From Syntrophaceae bacterium (GTDB lineage: Bacteria; Desulfobacterota; SM23-61), in NCBI GenBank assembly GCA_013388675.1, contig JACAEW010000135.1:1-42845 (forward strand): a DNA stretch of 42,845 bases, in the 5' to 3' direction. Under the pieces are notes generated by a model. That model saw only the letters and a list, made by a program, of their open reading frames with translations. It made no database searches and was not told the DNA's origin. The position numbers and the translations under genes were made by a program. Below, piece by piece: positions 8,147 through 16,005 of the stretch (position 1 is the first letter of the stretch; each line of letters opens with the position of its first letter).

Positions 8147-9061
8147 TTACCGGAGGAAGTCGGCCATGTACTTGATTGCGACGAAAAGGAGACAGCCGGT
8201 AAGAATGGCCCGGATGGCCCGGCCGGGCACATATTTCTGCATGCGAGCCCCCCCGTACATCCCGAAAGCCCCCCCGATTCCAAAAAGCGCCCCCAGCATC
8301 CAGTCCGGGGCCACAGCCAAAGGGGAGGACAGGCTCCAACCCAGGATTTGGAAGAAGACCGCTCCGGCCAGGGAAGTAACGAAGGAGCCCATCAAAGCCG
8401 CGCCGGCCACGGTATAGATCGGCATCTTAAAAATCGTAACGAAGATCGGCGCCACCATCGCTCCCCCACCGATGCCGTAGATCCCGCCGACCAAACCCAC
8501 GAGAAAGGAAACGAAAAACACCCCGGGGGGGCCAAAGGAATAGGCCCGCTCTCCGAAATTGTATTCCACCCGCTTCAAGGATTGCCTTATTACGGTGACC
8601 AAAATTCTTCCGGTCTTCTTCCCCTTTTGGGCTATGGCTTTTTCCCCCCTTCCCGCAAAGGTTTCAAGGGCCAGGCGGAACCCGATCAAAAAGAGCACAG
8701 CCCCAACAAAAAGCTTAAAGTTTTTTAGATCGGGGAGGCAGGCAATCCGCATCCAGGCTCCGATGAAAACTCCGGGAAGGGTTCCGAAGATCACCGGCCA
8801 CGTGAGGGGCCAAACCATACGGCCTTCCCGAAGGTAACGGTAGACGCCGCTGGGAATCGCGATCACGTTGAAGACATGGTTCGTGGCGCTCACGGACGGG
8901 CTGGTGTAGCCCAGGACACTCACCTGAAAAGGCAGCAGCAGCAGGGCCCCCGAAACCCCGCCCATGGAGGTCAAGAAGGATACACAGAAAGCAATCAAGG
9001 GGGGGAAAAACACCCAGGTATCCACGCCGGAGGTTGGGAAGTGAACATACAGAAAATCCAT
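8147..9061 (-). CDS. TauE/SafE family permease
   Basis: A 304-residue inner-membrane protein of the TauE/SafE anion exporter family, often called sulfite exporter. I place the start at ATG 9061 (MDFLYVHFPTSGVD), preceded on the minus strand by GAGGAAAC; an upstream ATG at 9100 lacks a site. The two-half repeat expected of the family is visible: SMGGVSGALLLLPFQ in the first half and GLVGGIYGIGGGAMVAP in the second. It is transcribed convergently to the fluoride operon and divergently from riboswitch 2, so it is not in either transcript. TauE/SafE proteins export sulfite, sulfoacetate or related anions; the actual substrate is unknown. Confidence 0.88.
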   Translation of the reverse strand: MDFLYVHFPTSGVDTWVFFPPLIAFCVSFLTSMGGVSGALLLLPFQVSVLGYTSPSVSATNHVFNVIAIPSGVYRYLREGRMVWPLTWPVIFGTLPGVFIGAWMRIACLPDLKNFKLFVGAVLFLIGFRLALETFAGRGEKAIAQKGKKTGRILVTVIRQSLKRVEYNFGERAYSFGPPGVFFVSFLVGLVGGIYGIGGGAMVAPIFVTIFKMPIYTVAGAALMGSFVTSLAGAVFFQILGWSLSSPLAVAPDWMLGALFGIGGAFGMYGGARMQKYVPGRAIRAILTGCLLFVAIKYMADFLR

Positions 9062-9124
9062 GTTTCCTCGGGGTGAATCTACCAGAGAATCCTTTTTCAA
9101 TCAATGCCGCCGATTTTGATAAGC

Positions 9125-9154
9125 TTGACAAAATTCTCTTCCCATGGGTAGAAT
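9125..9154 (+). promoter_or_regulatory. Sigma-70 promoter of fluoride riboswitch 2
   Basis: Consensus TTGACA (9125-9130), an 18-nt spacer and TAGAAT (9149-9154). The predicted start, about 7 nt downstream, coincides with the beginning of the aptamer at 9162. Confidence 0.8.
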
Positions 9155-9161
9155 TCATAAC

Positions 9162-9287
9162 GGTGATGGAGTCCACCGAGGAATGTCCCAAGGGCTGATG
9201 ACTCCTACCCAGGTGTAAGCTCCCTGGTAGGAGCGGGCAAGGTGGACGCCGAAAAACTCCTGCCAGGAAAACTGGGGGAGTTTTTTT
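9162..9287 (+). promoter_or_regulatory. Fluoride riboswitch 2 (crcB motif) with expression platform
   Basis: The aptamer (9162-9208) has the same core as riboswitch 1: GGTGATGGAGTCCACC, a short GTCC/GGGC hairpin, GGCTGATG and ACTCCTAC. CTCCTACC (9202-9209) pairs perfectly with GGTAGGAG (9226-9233). CCTGGTAGGAG (9223-9233) can instead pair with CTCCTGCCAGG (9257-9267) over 11 bp with one G/U wobble, which would block the terminator at 9252-9287. Logic and arrangement copy riboswitch 1, so it should also be fluoride-ON. The downstream ATG (9290) again sits just after a G-rich SD-like arm and T-run, but the reading frame there does not look like a real gene. Confidence 0.92.
9252..9287 (+). terminator. 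Regulated intrinsic terminator of riboswitch 2
   Basis: Stem AAAAACTCC / GGAGTTTTT (9252-9260 with 9277-9285) plus inner CCAG/CTGG, closing a GAAAA-type loop and ending in seven T residues. Confidence 0.9.
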
Positions 9288-9398
9288 AAATGCGCTTTAT
9301 CACCACAAAACTACTCTCCCCCGGGTTTGACGAGGCCTCCAAGCCTGAGAAGATGGAAAACCCCCGAAGCCCTTGCTCGGAAGGCTTTCACACCCTAA

Positions 9399-9764
9399 GC
9401 CTTTTTTCTCAACCGATTTCCCGCCGCTTTCAACCCACGTCTCATTCACCCGGCGAAGACCCTGAAGGGATGGTTTGGAACCTATGCCCCTGAGACGCGG
9501 ATCGATCGTTTTGATTCGTTTTCTTTTTGGTTGCTGGCGATTACGTTGCCGGCGGTCCATTTTGCGCCGGGAAATTGGGAGATCGTTCAGCAGAGGCTGA
9601 CCGACAAACCCCCGTTACTGGAGATTCTTTTGGGGGGTATTTTGACCCTGGGCGCCGCCCTCTTCGTAGGGATTCTGGTCTTATCCTTCTGGGGGACCCG
9701 GAGAAGGAAAAAAAAGGATAGGGATCATCATGAAATCTACCGCGAACCCGTTCCAGTCCCCTGA
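9399..9764 (+). pseudogene. Upstream fragment of a DUF4129-type membrane protein
   Basis: This frame reads as protein-like sequence (RLIHPAKTLKGWFGTYAPE, then FWLLAITLPAVHFAPGNWE, a transmembrane helix GGILTLGAALFVGILVLSFW and an RRRKKK anchor). It has no ATG or GTG start, is preceded in frame by TAA (9396-9398), and ends at TGA (9762-9764). That stop lies in the same frame as the DUF4129 gene beginning at 9810. The simplest reading is one membrane gene broken by two stops and lacking its start. A short TTG-initiated gene from 9531 is a less likely alternative. Fluoride riboswitch 2 lies just upstream. Confidence 0.5.
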
Positions 9765-9809
9765 CCGGTTTATGCCGTCATCGTCCTGCTATTTGCCGCC
9801 CTGGCGGGT

Positions 9810-10382
9810 TTGGTGTGGTGGGCCCGGCAACCGTTCGCGGTTATGGAACGTCAGGGTAAGACCCAGCAACCGATGGCCTCTTCCCAAGAAGAGGCGATAA
9901 AAGAGTTCCCGCCCCCCCTTCCCGAAGCCAGGGACGAGCATGGGCTTCTGGACCTAAAACTTTTGGAATATATTTTGGCCATAAGCCTCCTGGCCGGGGT
10001 GGGCTGGGCGGCCTGGCGGACCTGGATCGTCCGCGCTCCGAAAGCAGAGCCGGAGGCAATGGACCTGGGGGAAATTGTCGCTCAGGCGGTCCTGGATTTA
10101 CAAAAAGGCGGGGAGCTCTCGGATGTCGTCCTCCGGTGTTACCGCGATATGTGCGCAATCCTGGGGCGCAAGGTAGTCCTTCGAAAAGAGATGACCGCCC
10201 GTGAATTTGCCCAGAGGCTGCAACAGGTCGGTGTCGGCGAAAGGGAATTGCTCCGGCTGACGGACTTGTTCGAACGGGTACGATATGGGCGGCATAGCGA
10301 CAGCCCGGACGAACGAGTAGAAGCCATTACTCTCTTGCAGTCCATCGAAAGCCAGTACGGAAAGGGTGCCAATGAAATCTGA
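9810..10382 (+). CDS. DUF4129 domain protein (possibly 3' part of a broken gene)
   Basis: A 190-residue product with a membrane helix (LEYILAISLLAGVGWAAWRTW, near residues 50-70) and a C-terminal cytoplasmic DUF4129 domain (near 85-185; VLRCYRDMCAILGR ... TAREFAQRLQQVGVGERE ... LTDLFERVRYGRHS). DUF4129 proteins usually occur with MoxR ATPase, DUF58 and transglutaminase genes and may act in envelope protein assembly. The only start is TTG 9810 with no clear ribosome site. In-frame hydrophobic sequence extends upstream to a TGA at 9762, so the protein was probably longer. The next gene overlaps its 3' end. No MoxR or DUF58 gene is in the window. Confidence 0.62.
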   Translation: MVWWARQPFAVMERQGKTQQPMASSQEEAIKEFPPPLPEARDEHGLLDLKLLEYILAISLLAGVGWAAWRTWIVRAPKAEPEAMDLGEIVAQAVLDLQKGGELSDVVLRCYRDMCAILGRKVVLRKEMTAREFAQRLQQVGVGERELLRLTDLFERVRYGRHSDSPDERVEAITLLQSIESQYGKGANEI

Positions 10383-10842
10383 TCGCCGGTGGCTCCTCCC
10401 CTTGGTTCTTATCCTGGCGGCCGGATTTCTTTATTTGACCTTCCCGCTCTGGGTCGAAGGGGTACGTTCCTTTTTGGTCATCCTGATTCTGGGCGGAACG
10501 ATTCTTGAGGCCTTGCCCCAGGTTGTATGGTGGATGGCAGGATTGGCAATCCTGGTCTTTTGGGGACTGAGGATGATCGTCCGTTTGGCAGACCGGGAGC
10601 TGGCAGGAAAAAAGGAATCGGGAGGAAATTCTCCTTTTTCCGGTCGTCTGCGGGTCATTTGCAGGACTCTTTCCAGGGGCGGTGCGGGTTGGTATTTCCA
10701 GGATGAAGTGAGGAACCTACTCCGTTCGCTGGCTGTTGATTTGATTGCCCTGAAGCTGGCCATTTTCGAAGAAGAAGCCCAACAAAGATTTCAAAAGGGA
10801 GATTGGACCGAGGACCTTTTGCTGAAAACGTATTTCTATTAA
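10372..10842 (+). CDS. Membrane protein of MoxR/DUF58-type locus, 156 aa
   Basis: The start ATG 10372 follows GGAAAGG and overlaps the DUF4129 gene by 11 nt, so the two form an operon. The N-terminal half has two to three transmembrane helices (WLLPLVLILAAGFLYLTFPL, SFLVILILGGTILEALPQV, VVWWMAGLAILVFWGL). The C-terminal half is soluble (DEVRNLLRSLAVDLIALKLA ... GDWTEDLLLKTYFY). Similar small membrane proteins sit between DUF4129 and MoxR genes in other genomes; I make this link from layout and general character, not from a specific motif. The group II intron begins 11 nt after its stop, where a MoxR gene might have been expected. Confidence 0.62.
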   Translation: MKSDRRWLLPLVLILAAGFLYLTFPLWVEGVRSFLVILILGGTILEALPQVVWWMAGLAILVFWGLRMIVRLADRELAGKKESGGNSPFSGRLRVICRTLSRGGAGWYFQDEVRNLLRSLAVDLIALKLAIFEEEAQQRFQKGDWTEDLLLKTYFY

Positions 10843-11212
10843 CTTAAATGATGGTGCGCCGGTAAAACCGGCAGAGAGTAGTGGATGAAAGTTCCATACG
10901 ATGAAGGCCCAGCGAGCCACATCGGCCCCGAGTCATGCGCAGGCGACCGTAAGGGCGCAGGCGAAGCGTTGACGGGGGGAAGTGCGGGCCGGGCATTGAG
11001 CCGCGAAAGTAGGTTTAACTTCAGGGTGCCGACGGTGTCATCAAACGCGGAAGGCAACACGGTCCGTCCCGCTAACGCGAGGGATGGTCTGGCCCTGCGT
11101 GGTCGAAGACCCCGCGCACGCACGGAAACTCTCTGCACGGGAACCGGGAGGTCCCACGCCTGCCCCCGGGAAATGGCCCTGGGGGACGCGCCATGAACCC
11201 GAAAGGAGCACG

Positions 11213-11386
11213 ATGGCGATGAACGGTCGTGGGAAGTCGGACAGGCCCATAGGTACCGTAGAGACCTTCGAACAGGGGCAGGGGAGAACCCCGCCGGCGG
11301 AGAAGGAGGAGGGAAGGGGCCTGACCAAGGGGAATCCGCCCTGGCAAAACAAGCGCCGGGCACAGGACCGGGCGAGGGGTCAATAG
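11213..11386 (+). pseudogene. N-terminal fragment of group II intron reverse transcriptase
   Basis: ATG 11213 has AAAGGAG in front. The 57 codons read MAMNGRGKSDRPIG ... EEGRGLTKGNPPWQNKRRAQ, the characteristic N-terminal leader of intron-encoded LtrA-like proteins of this bacterial class. The frame stops at 11386 without any reverse transcriptase motif. A second short piece (LQSALERIRQAAG, near 11464-11502) in another frame is the sequence that normally follows it, showing frameshift plus a large deletion. Confidence 0.78.
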
Positions 11387-11543
11387 GGAGAACCCTAAAC
11401 GGGCACGAAGCGGGAAACCGCGGATACAGCCAAGAGAAAGCACCTGGGTTGACCCTTCGGGCTTGCAAAGTGCACTGGAGCGGATACGGCAGGCAGCGGG
11501 CCGAGTATCCCGATTTTCGCCTGTACGTCACTGCTTAAGGTAA

Positions 11544-11576
11544 GAGCCCAGTGCGGTAATACTGCACGCTGGGATC
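11544..11576 (+). ncRNA. Group II intron domain V
   Basis: A 33-nt hairpin beginning GAGCCCAG and ending CTGGGATC, with a CG bulge and upper stem TGCGG/CTGCA, matches the catalytic domain V layout. It is followed at once by a domain VI-like stem (11577-11617). Confidence 0.85.
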
Positions 11577-11617
11577 TGTGGAGGGAGTTACGGGCAACCA
11601 TAATTCCTACTTCGACC

Positions 11618-11956
11618 AATATTCCCCCCTTTGGAAAAGGAGGGAAAGGGGGGATTTTCTTGGAGAGTCCGGCTCAGAAATCCCCCCCACCCCCCCTTTA
11701 ATTAAAAGGGGGGCCAAAAGTCACTCCCGGTGAATTCCTGCAACGATGTCTGGAGCGGTTTTTAACCCAATAAAACGGGGACTGAGACATCAATTGTAAG
11801 GAATATTTTTGCACTTGATGGGATTATCCATTACTCGCGTTCCTTCCGCTGGGAGTTTCGGGGGACCGAAACGGAAGAAGGGAGGGCCAGCTTGATCAGC
11901 GCGGTGGGCTGGTGCAGCGGGTGGCAGCCATTCCTCTCGGTATTGGAAAGGAAGAA
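11618..11956. other. Gene-free stretch with C-rich palindromic repeats
   Basis: No gene is supported; both-strand ORFs here look random. The main content is a pair of C-run/G-run segments. The clearest is CCCCCCTTTAATTAAAAGGGGGG (11691-11713), a near-perfect palindrome, with a related C/G block at 11624-11653. I see no convincing promoter for the next gene. Confidence 0.55.
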
Positions 11957-12772
11957 ATGAGCCGGCGACGACTCTTGGAAAAGTCCAAGTATATATCCTA
12001 TTTTGACCTGCGGGACGCGCTTTCCCAGCCGGGCTGCCCGGTCTGCTCTCTGGCGGAAAGGAATAGCTTTCGTTTCCTCGACGCACTCCTCTACGAACGG
12101 GTGAACGACGTGGGGACCCGTGACGGTTTGAGAAAGTCGCTGGGATTCTGCAACTGGCATGCCTGGAAATGCCTTGAAGTTCCGAATGCTCCGCTGGGCC
12201 TGGGGATTATCCATCACGATTTATTGGGGGAAATCCTTCATCGCTTGAGCCGGTTGCGGGTCCCGCTCCCGATACCCTCTTTTTCCTTCCGAAGAATATG
12301 GGGCCGGAGGAAGGCGAAAAGACCCCTTCTTGATCGGCTTCTTACTCCCTCCGATTCCTGTCCTGCCTGCCGGAGCGTCCGCTTTTTTGAACAAATGTAC
12401 CTCGAAATCCTTTTGGATTATATCGACGAAGAGGATTTCGGGGGACATTTTTCAAGGTCCGCGGGGGTGTGTTTTCCCCATCTGACCATCGCCATTGGGA
12501 AGTACCCCGGCCACCGAAACCTTGAGTTGCTCATCAAGAGTCAGAAGAAGAAATGGGAATCTTTGAGGGCGGAGTTGGCCGAATTCATCCGCAAAAATGA
12601 TTATAAATACTCTCACGAGCCCAGGGGGGCGGAATCCGATTCCTGGAAAAGGTCCCTGGAGATGCTGGCGGGGAAAAGAGAGGTCTTTCCCAATCAGGTG
12701 GTGGGAAAACTCGATGGTTCCGCAGGGGTTTTCATTGACAAAGTTCTTGATCCGGAAGACAAAAAAGAATAA
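11957..12772 (+). CDS. DUF6062 family protein
   Basis: A 271-residue cytoplasmic protein. I use ATG 11957 (MSRRRLLEKSKYISYFDLRD) because AAGGAAG lies 3 nt upstream; the longer in-frame start at 11912 has none. Two cysteine/histidine blocks repeat. The first is CPVCSLAERNSFRFLD followed by GFCNWHAWKC (residues 23-80); the second is CPACRSVRFFEQMYLE followed by GVCFPHL (near 135-180). This CxxC...CxxH arrangement is the hallmark of DUF6062 and suggests metal binding. The biochemical role is unknown. It precedes the HIT-family gene by 32 nt, so they are probably co-transcribed. Confidence 0.78.
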   Translation: MSRRRLLEKSKYISYFDLRDALSQPGCPVCSLAERNSFRFLDALLYERVNDVGTRDGLRKSLGFCNWHAWKCLEVPNAPLGLGIIHHDLLGEILHRLSRLRVPLPIPSFSFRRIWGRRKAKRPLLDRLLTPSDSCPACRSVRFFEQMYLEILLDYIDEEDFGGHFSRSAGVCFPHLTIAIGKYPGHRNLELLIKSQKKKWESLRAELAEFIRKNDYKYSHEPRGAESDSWKRSLEMLAGKREVFPNQVVGKLDGSAGVFIDKVLDPEDKKE

Positions 12773-12804
12773 AAATCGAAGAGCCAGCATTCCTAAATAG
12801 GTGT

Positions 12805-13302
12805 ATGAGGGAGGATATGAGGAAAAAAAAGGGGTGTATTTTTTGTGAAATCGTGGCGGGAAAAGCGGAAGGGTACCGGATTTATGAAGATGAATATTCC
12901 ATGGTCATCCTGGACATCAACCCTTTCACCCAAGGCCATTGCCTGGTCTTGTCCAAGCGGCATGTGCCCTGGTGGCATGATTTAACCGAGGAGGAAACGA
13001 AGAGCCTTTTTTCCGCCTCCCGACTCATAGCGCGAAAGCTGAAAAGGGCCTTCAAGCCGGACTTCGTTTGCATGTACGCCCGGGGGAGGCGGATCCCCCA
13101 CACCAACATTTTCCTCGTTCCCACCTTCAGCGGAGACCTACTTGACCGGTTCTTCAACGCCTTAGAGGGAGCCCAGGAATTTCCCAACAGGATCGGTCCA
13201 GAAAAAGAAAAAAGTTCGCTGAAAAAAACTGCTGACCTTTTGAAATCTTTGGGAAATATTGAAGAAAAAGCCAGAAAGCGAATGCCCCAGGGAAAAGGGT
13301 AA
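12805..13302 (+). CDS. HIT-family protein with degenerate histidine triad
   Basis: A 165-residue cytoplasmic protein of the histidine-triad superfamily of nucleotide hydrolases and transferases. The N-terminal block is canonical (CIFCEIVAGKAEGYRIYED ... NPFTQGHCLVLSKRHV). The catalytic segment, normally H-x-H-x-H-x-x, reads HTNIFLV: only the first histidine remains and the nucleophilic positions are Asn and Phe. Classical HIT hydrolysis is therefore unlikely, and a nucleotide-binding role is possible. The C-terminal ~45 residues are lysine-rich and beyond the domain. The start is 12805; ATG 12817 is an alternative with a closer purine-rich site. Confidence 0.82.
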   Translation: MREDMRKKKGCIFCEIVAGKAEGYRIYEDEYSMVILDINPFTQGHCLVLSKRHVPWWHDLTEEETKSLFSASRLIARKLKRAFKPDFVCMYARGRRIPHTNIFLVPTFSGDLLDRFFNALEGAQEFPNRIGPEKEKSSLKKTADLLKSLGNIEEKARKRMPQGKG

Positions 13303-13329
13303 AGGGAATTTTGAACTTTTGTTTCGAGG

Positions 13330-13371
13330 GTTCTCTGAGGGGAGCGCCCGGCGCTCCCGCGTTTAGAGAAC
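13330..13371. repeat. Two-tier hairpin after the HIT gene
   Basis: Outer stem GTTCTCT (13330-13336) / AGAGAAC (13365-13371) and inner stem GGGAGCGC (13340-13347) / GCGCTCCC (13351-13358). There is no T-run, so it may be a processing or stabilising structure rather than a classic terminator. It starts 28 nt after the gene. Confidence 0.6.
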
Positions 13372-13693
13372 TCTCCCCCACCGACTCATGGTCCCGATGG
13401 AGAGACTACCCTATTTTGAATTCTGTTTGCATATATGAGAATCGCAGGGATCCATTCAGAACATTCTTAAGGCCTTATTATGGAGAGAACCCCTCGTCGC
13501 CCCCTGGGGTGTGAATAAATCGAATTGGCCCATTCTTCATTTCGGCGAAGGCGGAATCCTTTGTTTCCAAGTCCTTAGCAATTTCCTGGACCCCGGTTTC
13601 CCCAGGGGTGACGGGTTAAGTTCGATTTTCTCACACCTTTCCCTCAGAGATGGGTTATTACGTCCTCCGTTCATTAGAATTCAGCGAAAAAAC

Positions 13694-13722
13694 TTGACAA
13701 GAAATTGGGGTTGTGTTTAAAT
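13694..13722 (+). promoter_or_regulatory. Candidate promoter for fhs
   Basis: TTGACA (13694-13699), a 17-nt spacer and TTAAAT (13717-13722). It is the best sigma-70 match in the 750-nt gap before fhs and would give a leader of about 320 nt. Confidence 0.6.
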
Positions 13723-14052
13723 CGGTCGCGAGTCAGAATCAGGAACCGGAAGGGCGGCCGACTGGTTTCGAGCTTTTGGTTGCTAGTCTCTTTTCGTCTT
13801 CCCAATAACATTGAATGGTCCTGGCGATCGGGATTCATCCGGTTGCGAGAGAGAAACCTATTTATTGCAAGAGGCTAAACCTTTGAGAAGGGCTTCCCTT
13901 TTAGGGATTCGGACGGTGCGAGGACCGAGTGGCCAGCCAGTTTCGTCCTCGATCCACACGCGTTCCCACCGAAACCTTTTCTCCCAGAATTCAGCAAAGC
14001 AATGATTGGCAGGGTTAAGCCAAAAAACCATAAAACAAAGGAGGATTCAACT
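13723..14052 (+). other. Long structured 5' leader of fhs, no known riboswitch recognised
   Basis: About 330 nt between the candidate promoter and the fhs start. It contains hairpins, notably CGAGGAC (13919-13925) / GTCCTCG (13945-13951) enclosing TGGC/GCCA, and an AAGGG/CCCTT hairpin near 13889. I could not match it to the tetrahydrofolate, cobalamin, SAM or other riboswitch consensus. The rest of the gap (13372-13693) shows no gene. Confidence 0.35.
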
Positions 14053-15813
14053 ATGGCGTACGATGCGGTGAAGATGGCGGACTGGCAGATTTCCGAGGCC
14101 GCCGAAGAACACATGAAATCCATCTCGGATTGGCAGAAGGAACTGGGCCTGCAAAAAGACGAAATCATTCCTTACGGAAGGCTGGGAAAGTTGGATTTTA
14201 TGAAGATCATCAGCCGCCTGGGGAACAGACCGGACGGAAAATATATTGATGTTACCGCGATCACCCCGACGCCCCTGGGGGAAGGGAAGACCACGACCAC
14301 CATGGGGCTCATCGAAGGCCTGGGGAAGAGGGGAAAAAACGTGGGGGGATGCATCCGTCAGCCTTCGGGCGGGCCGACCATGAACATTAAAGGAAGCGCG
14401 GCCGGGGGCGGAAACGCCCAGGCGATACCCCTGACGGAGTTCTCCATGGGACTCACCGGGGACATAAACGCCATCATGAACGCCCATAATCTGGCCATGG
14501 TGGCCATGAACGCCCGGATGCAGCACGAGGCCAATTACACCGACGAACAATTGGCCAAGCGGGGCCTGAAACGCCTGGATATCGACCCCAAAAATGTGGA
14601 GATGGGTTGGGTCATCGATTTTTGCGCCCAGGGATTGCGAAATATTATCATGGGAATCGGGGGCAAGATGGATGGATTTCTCATGAACTCCCGCTTCGGG
14701 ATCGCAGTCAGCTCGGAGCTCATGGCCATCCTGTCCATCGTCCGCGACTTGGCCGACTTGCGGGACCGGCTGGGAAAGATCACCGTAGCCTACGACCGCA
14801 AGGGGAATCCGGTAACCACCAGCGACCTTGAAGTCGCCGGGGCCATGTGCGCGTGGATGGTTTCGGCCATCAACCCCACGCTCATGCAAACCGTGGAAGG
14901 ACAGCCCGTCCTGGTGCACGCCGGTCCCTTCGCCAACATCGCCGTGGGTCAATCCTCCATCATCGGCGACCGGGTGGGGCTGAAGATGTTCGACTACCAC
15001 GTCACCGAGAGCGGGTTCGGGGCGGACATCGGCTTCGAGAAGTTCTGGAACGTCAAATGCCGCAATAGCGGCCTGATTCCCAACGTGGCGGTCGTCACCG
15101 CCACCATCCGGGCCCTGAAGATGCACGGCGGCGGCCCCAAGGTGGTGGCCGGGTTGCCCCTCGACCCCTCCTACACCAAGGAAAATATCCCCCTTCTGGA
15201 AAAGGGGGTGGCCAACTTGCTCCACCACGTGGGGATCGTCAAACAGGCCGGGATCAATCCGGTGGTGTGCATCAACTCCTTCCATACCGACACCAAGGAC
15301 GAAGTGGCCTTCCTGCGCAAAGCCTGCGAACAAGCCGGAGCCCGGGTGGCCGTCTCGGAACACTGGGCCAAAGGCGGAGACGGGGCCCTGGAGCTGGCCG
15401 ACGCGGTGATCGACGCCTGCAACGAAACCGTGCACTTCAAGTTCCTCTACCCCATGGAGATGCCCCTGCGCCAGCGGGTGGAAACCATCGCCAAGAACGT
15501 ATACGGAGCCAGCGGGGTGAACTGGCTGCCCGATGCTGCGGCCAAAGCCAAAAAATTTGAAGAAGACCCGAAGTTCAAAGACTTCGCCACGATGATGGTC
15601 AAAACTCATTTGAGCCTCAGCCACGACCCGGTCCTCAAAGGGGTTCCCAAGGGCTGGACTCTGCCGGTGCGGGACGTTCTGGTCTTTTCCGGGGCCAAGT
15701 TCCTCTGCCCCTGCGCCGGAACCATCACCCTCATGCCGGGAACGAGCTCCGACCCCGCCTTCCGCAGGGTGGATGTGGATGTAAAGACGGGAAGGGTGAA
15801 AGGCCTGTTCTAA
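14053..15813 (+). CDS. fhs: Formate--tetrahydrofolate ligase
   Basis: Cytoplasmic enzyme joining formate to tetrahydrofolate with ATP to give 10-formyl-THF, the second step of the methyl branch of the Wood-Ljungdahl pathway. The 586-residue product has the P-loop [15 protein letters not shown] (near residues 72-86) and the C-terminal block [15 protein letters not shown]. It is slightly longer than the common ~557-residue form, mainly through the N-terminus ([20 protein letters not shown]). The start ATG 14053 has AAGGAGG at ideal spacing; the longer in-frame start at 14002 does not. It is the first gene of the island. folD follows after a 192-nt gap holding an inverted repeat. The identification is secure. 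Confidence 0.97.
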   Translation: MAYDAVKMADWQISEAAEEHMKSISDWQKELGLQKDEIIPYGRLGKLDFMKIISRLGNRPDGKYIDVTAITPTPLGEGKTTTTMGLIEGLGKRGKNVGGCIRQPSGGPTMNIKGSAAGGGNAQAIPLTEFSMGLTGDINAIMNAHNLAMVAMNARMQHEANYTDEQLAKRGLKRLDIDPKNVEMGWVIDFCAQGLRNIIMGIGGKMDGFLMNSRFGIAVSSELMAILSIVRDLADLRDRLGKITVAYDRKGNPVTTSDLEVAGAMCAWMVSAINPTLMQTVEGQPVLVHAGPFANIAVGQSSIIGDRVGLKMFDYHVTESGFGADIGFEKFWNVKCRNSGLIPNVAVVTATIRALKMHGGGPKVVAGLPLDPSYTKENIPLLEKGVANLLHHVGIVKQAGINPVVCINSFHTDTKDEVAFLRKACEQAGARVAVSEHWAKGGDGALELADAVIDACNETVHFKFLYPMEMPLRQRVETIAKNVYGASGVNWLPDAAAKAKKFEEDPKFKDFATMMVKTHLSLSHDPVLKGVPKGWTLPVRDVLVFSGAKFLCPCAGTITLMPGTSSDPAFRRVDVDVKTGRVKGLF

Positions 15814-15820
15814 AGATGAT

Positions 15821-15985
15821 TTCACCACAGAGGCACAGAGGACACAGAGATTTTTATGAATTCGAAAACCCGAGGACCCAATCCCGAAACATTTTCTCAA
15901 CCGTCGGGTGATGGATGAGGTTCTTGTCGTTACCCGATCTTTCGTATGTTGATTTCCTCTGTGCTCTCCGTGTCCCTGTGGTGAA
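15821..15985. repeat. Large imperfect inverted repeat between fhs and folD
   Basis: Left arm TTCACCACAGAGGCACAGAG (15821-15840) and right arm CTCTCCGTGTCCCTGTGGTGAA (ending 15985) are near-complementary. Between them are about 110 unrelated nucleotides with no ORF. This end sequence resembles a dispersed intergenic repeat seen in many bacterial genomes and behaves like a MITE or REP-type unit. Confidence 0.8.
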
Positions 15986-16005
15986 AAAAATTTAAGGAGG
16001 ATGAA

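Larger units (their letters stand above)
10854..11617 (+). mobile_element. Group II intron with internally deleted ORF
   Basis: The 5' end GTGCGCC (10854-10860) is the conserved group II intron start. A long structured non-coding region follows, then the N-terminus of an intron-encoded protein (11213-11386). Most of the reverse transcriptase and maturase is absent: sequence jumps within about 80 nt to a remnant reading ALERIRQAAG and then to domain V (11544-11576) and a domain VI-like hairpin ending near TTCGACC (11617). An intact intron of this type would be roughly 2 kb, against about 0.76 kb here. It is therefore non-autonomous, although the RNA ends look intact and could splice or move in trans. 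The exact 3' boundary is uncertain by a few nucleotides. Confidence 0.85.

Noticed and set aside
9290-9493. 67-codon ORF starting just after riboswitch 2
   Set aside because: The ATG is well placed, but the translation is Ser/Pro-rich and random-looking, and a different frame over the same region carries the protein-like sequence. Kept only as a note in the pseudogene context.
13723-14052. Tetrahydrofolate or cobalamin riboswitch upstream of fhs
   Set aside because: Expected from pathway logic, but the conserved cores of these riboswitches could not be found; only generic hairpins are present.
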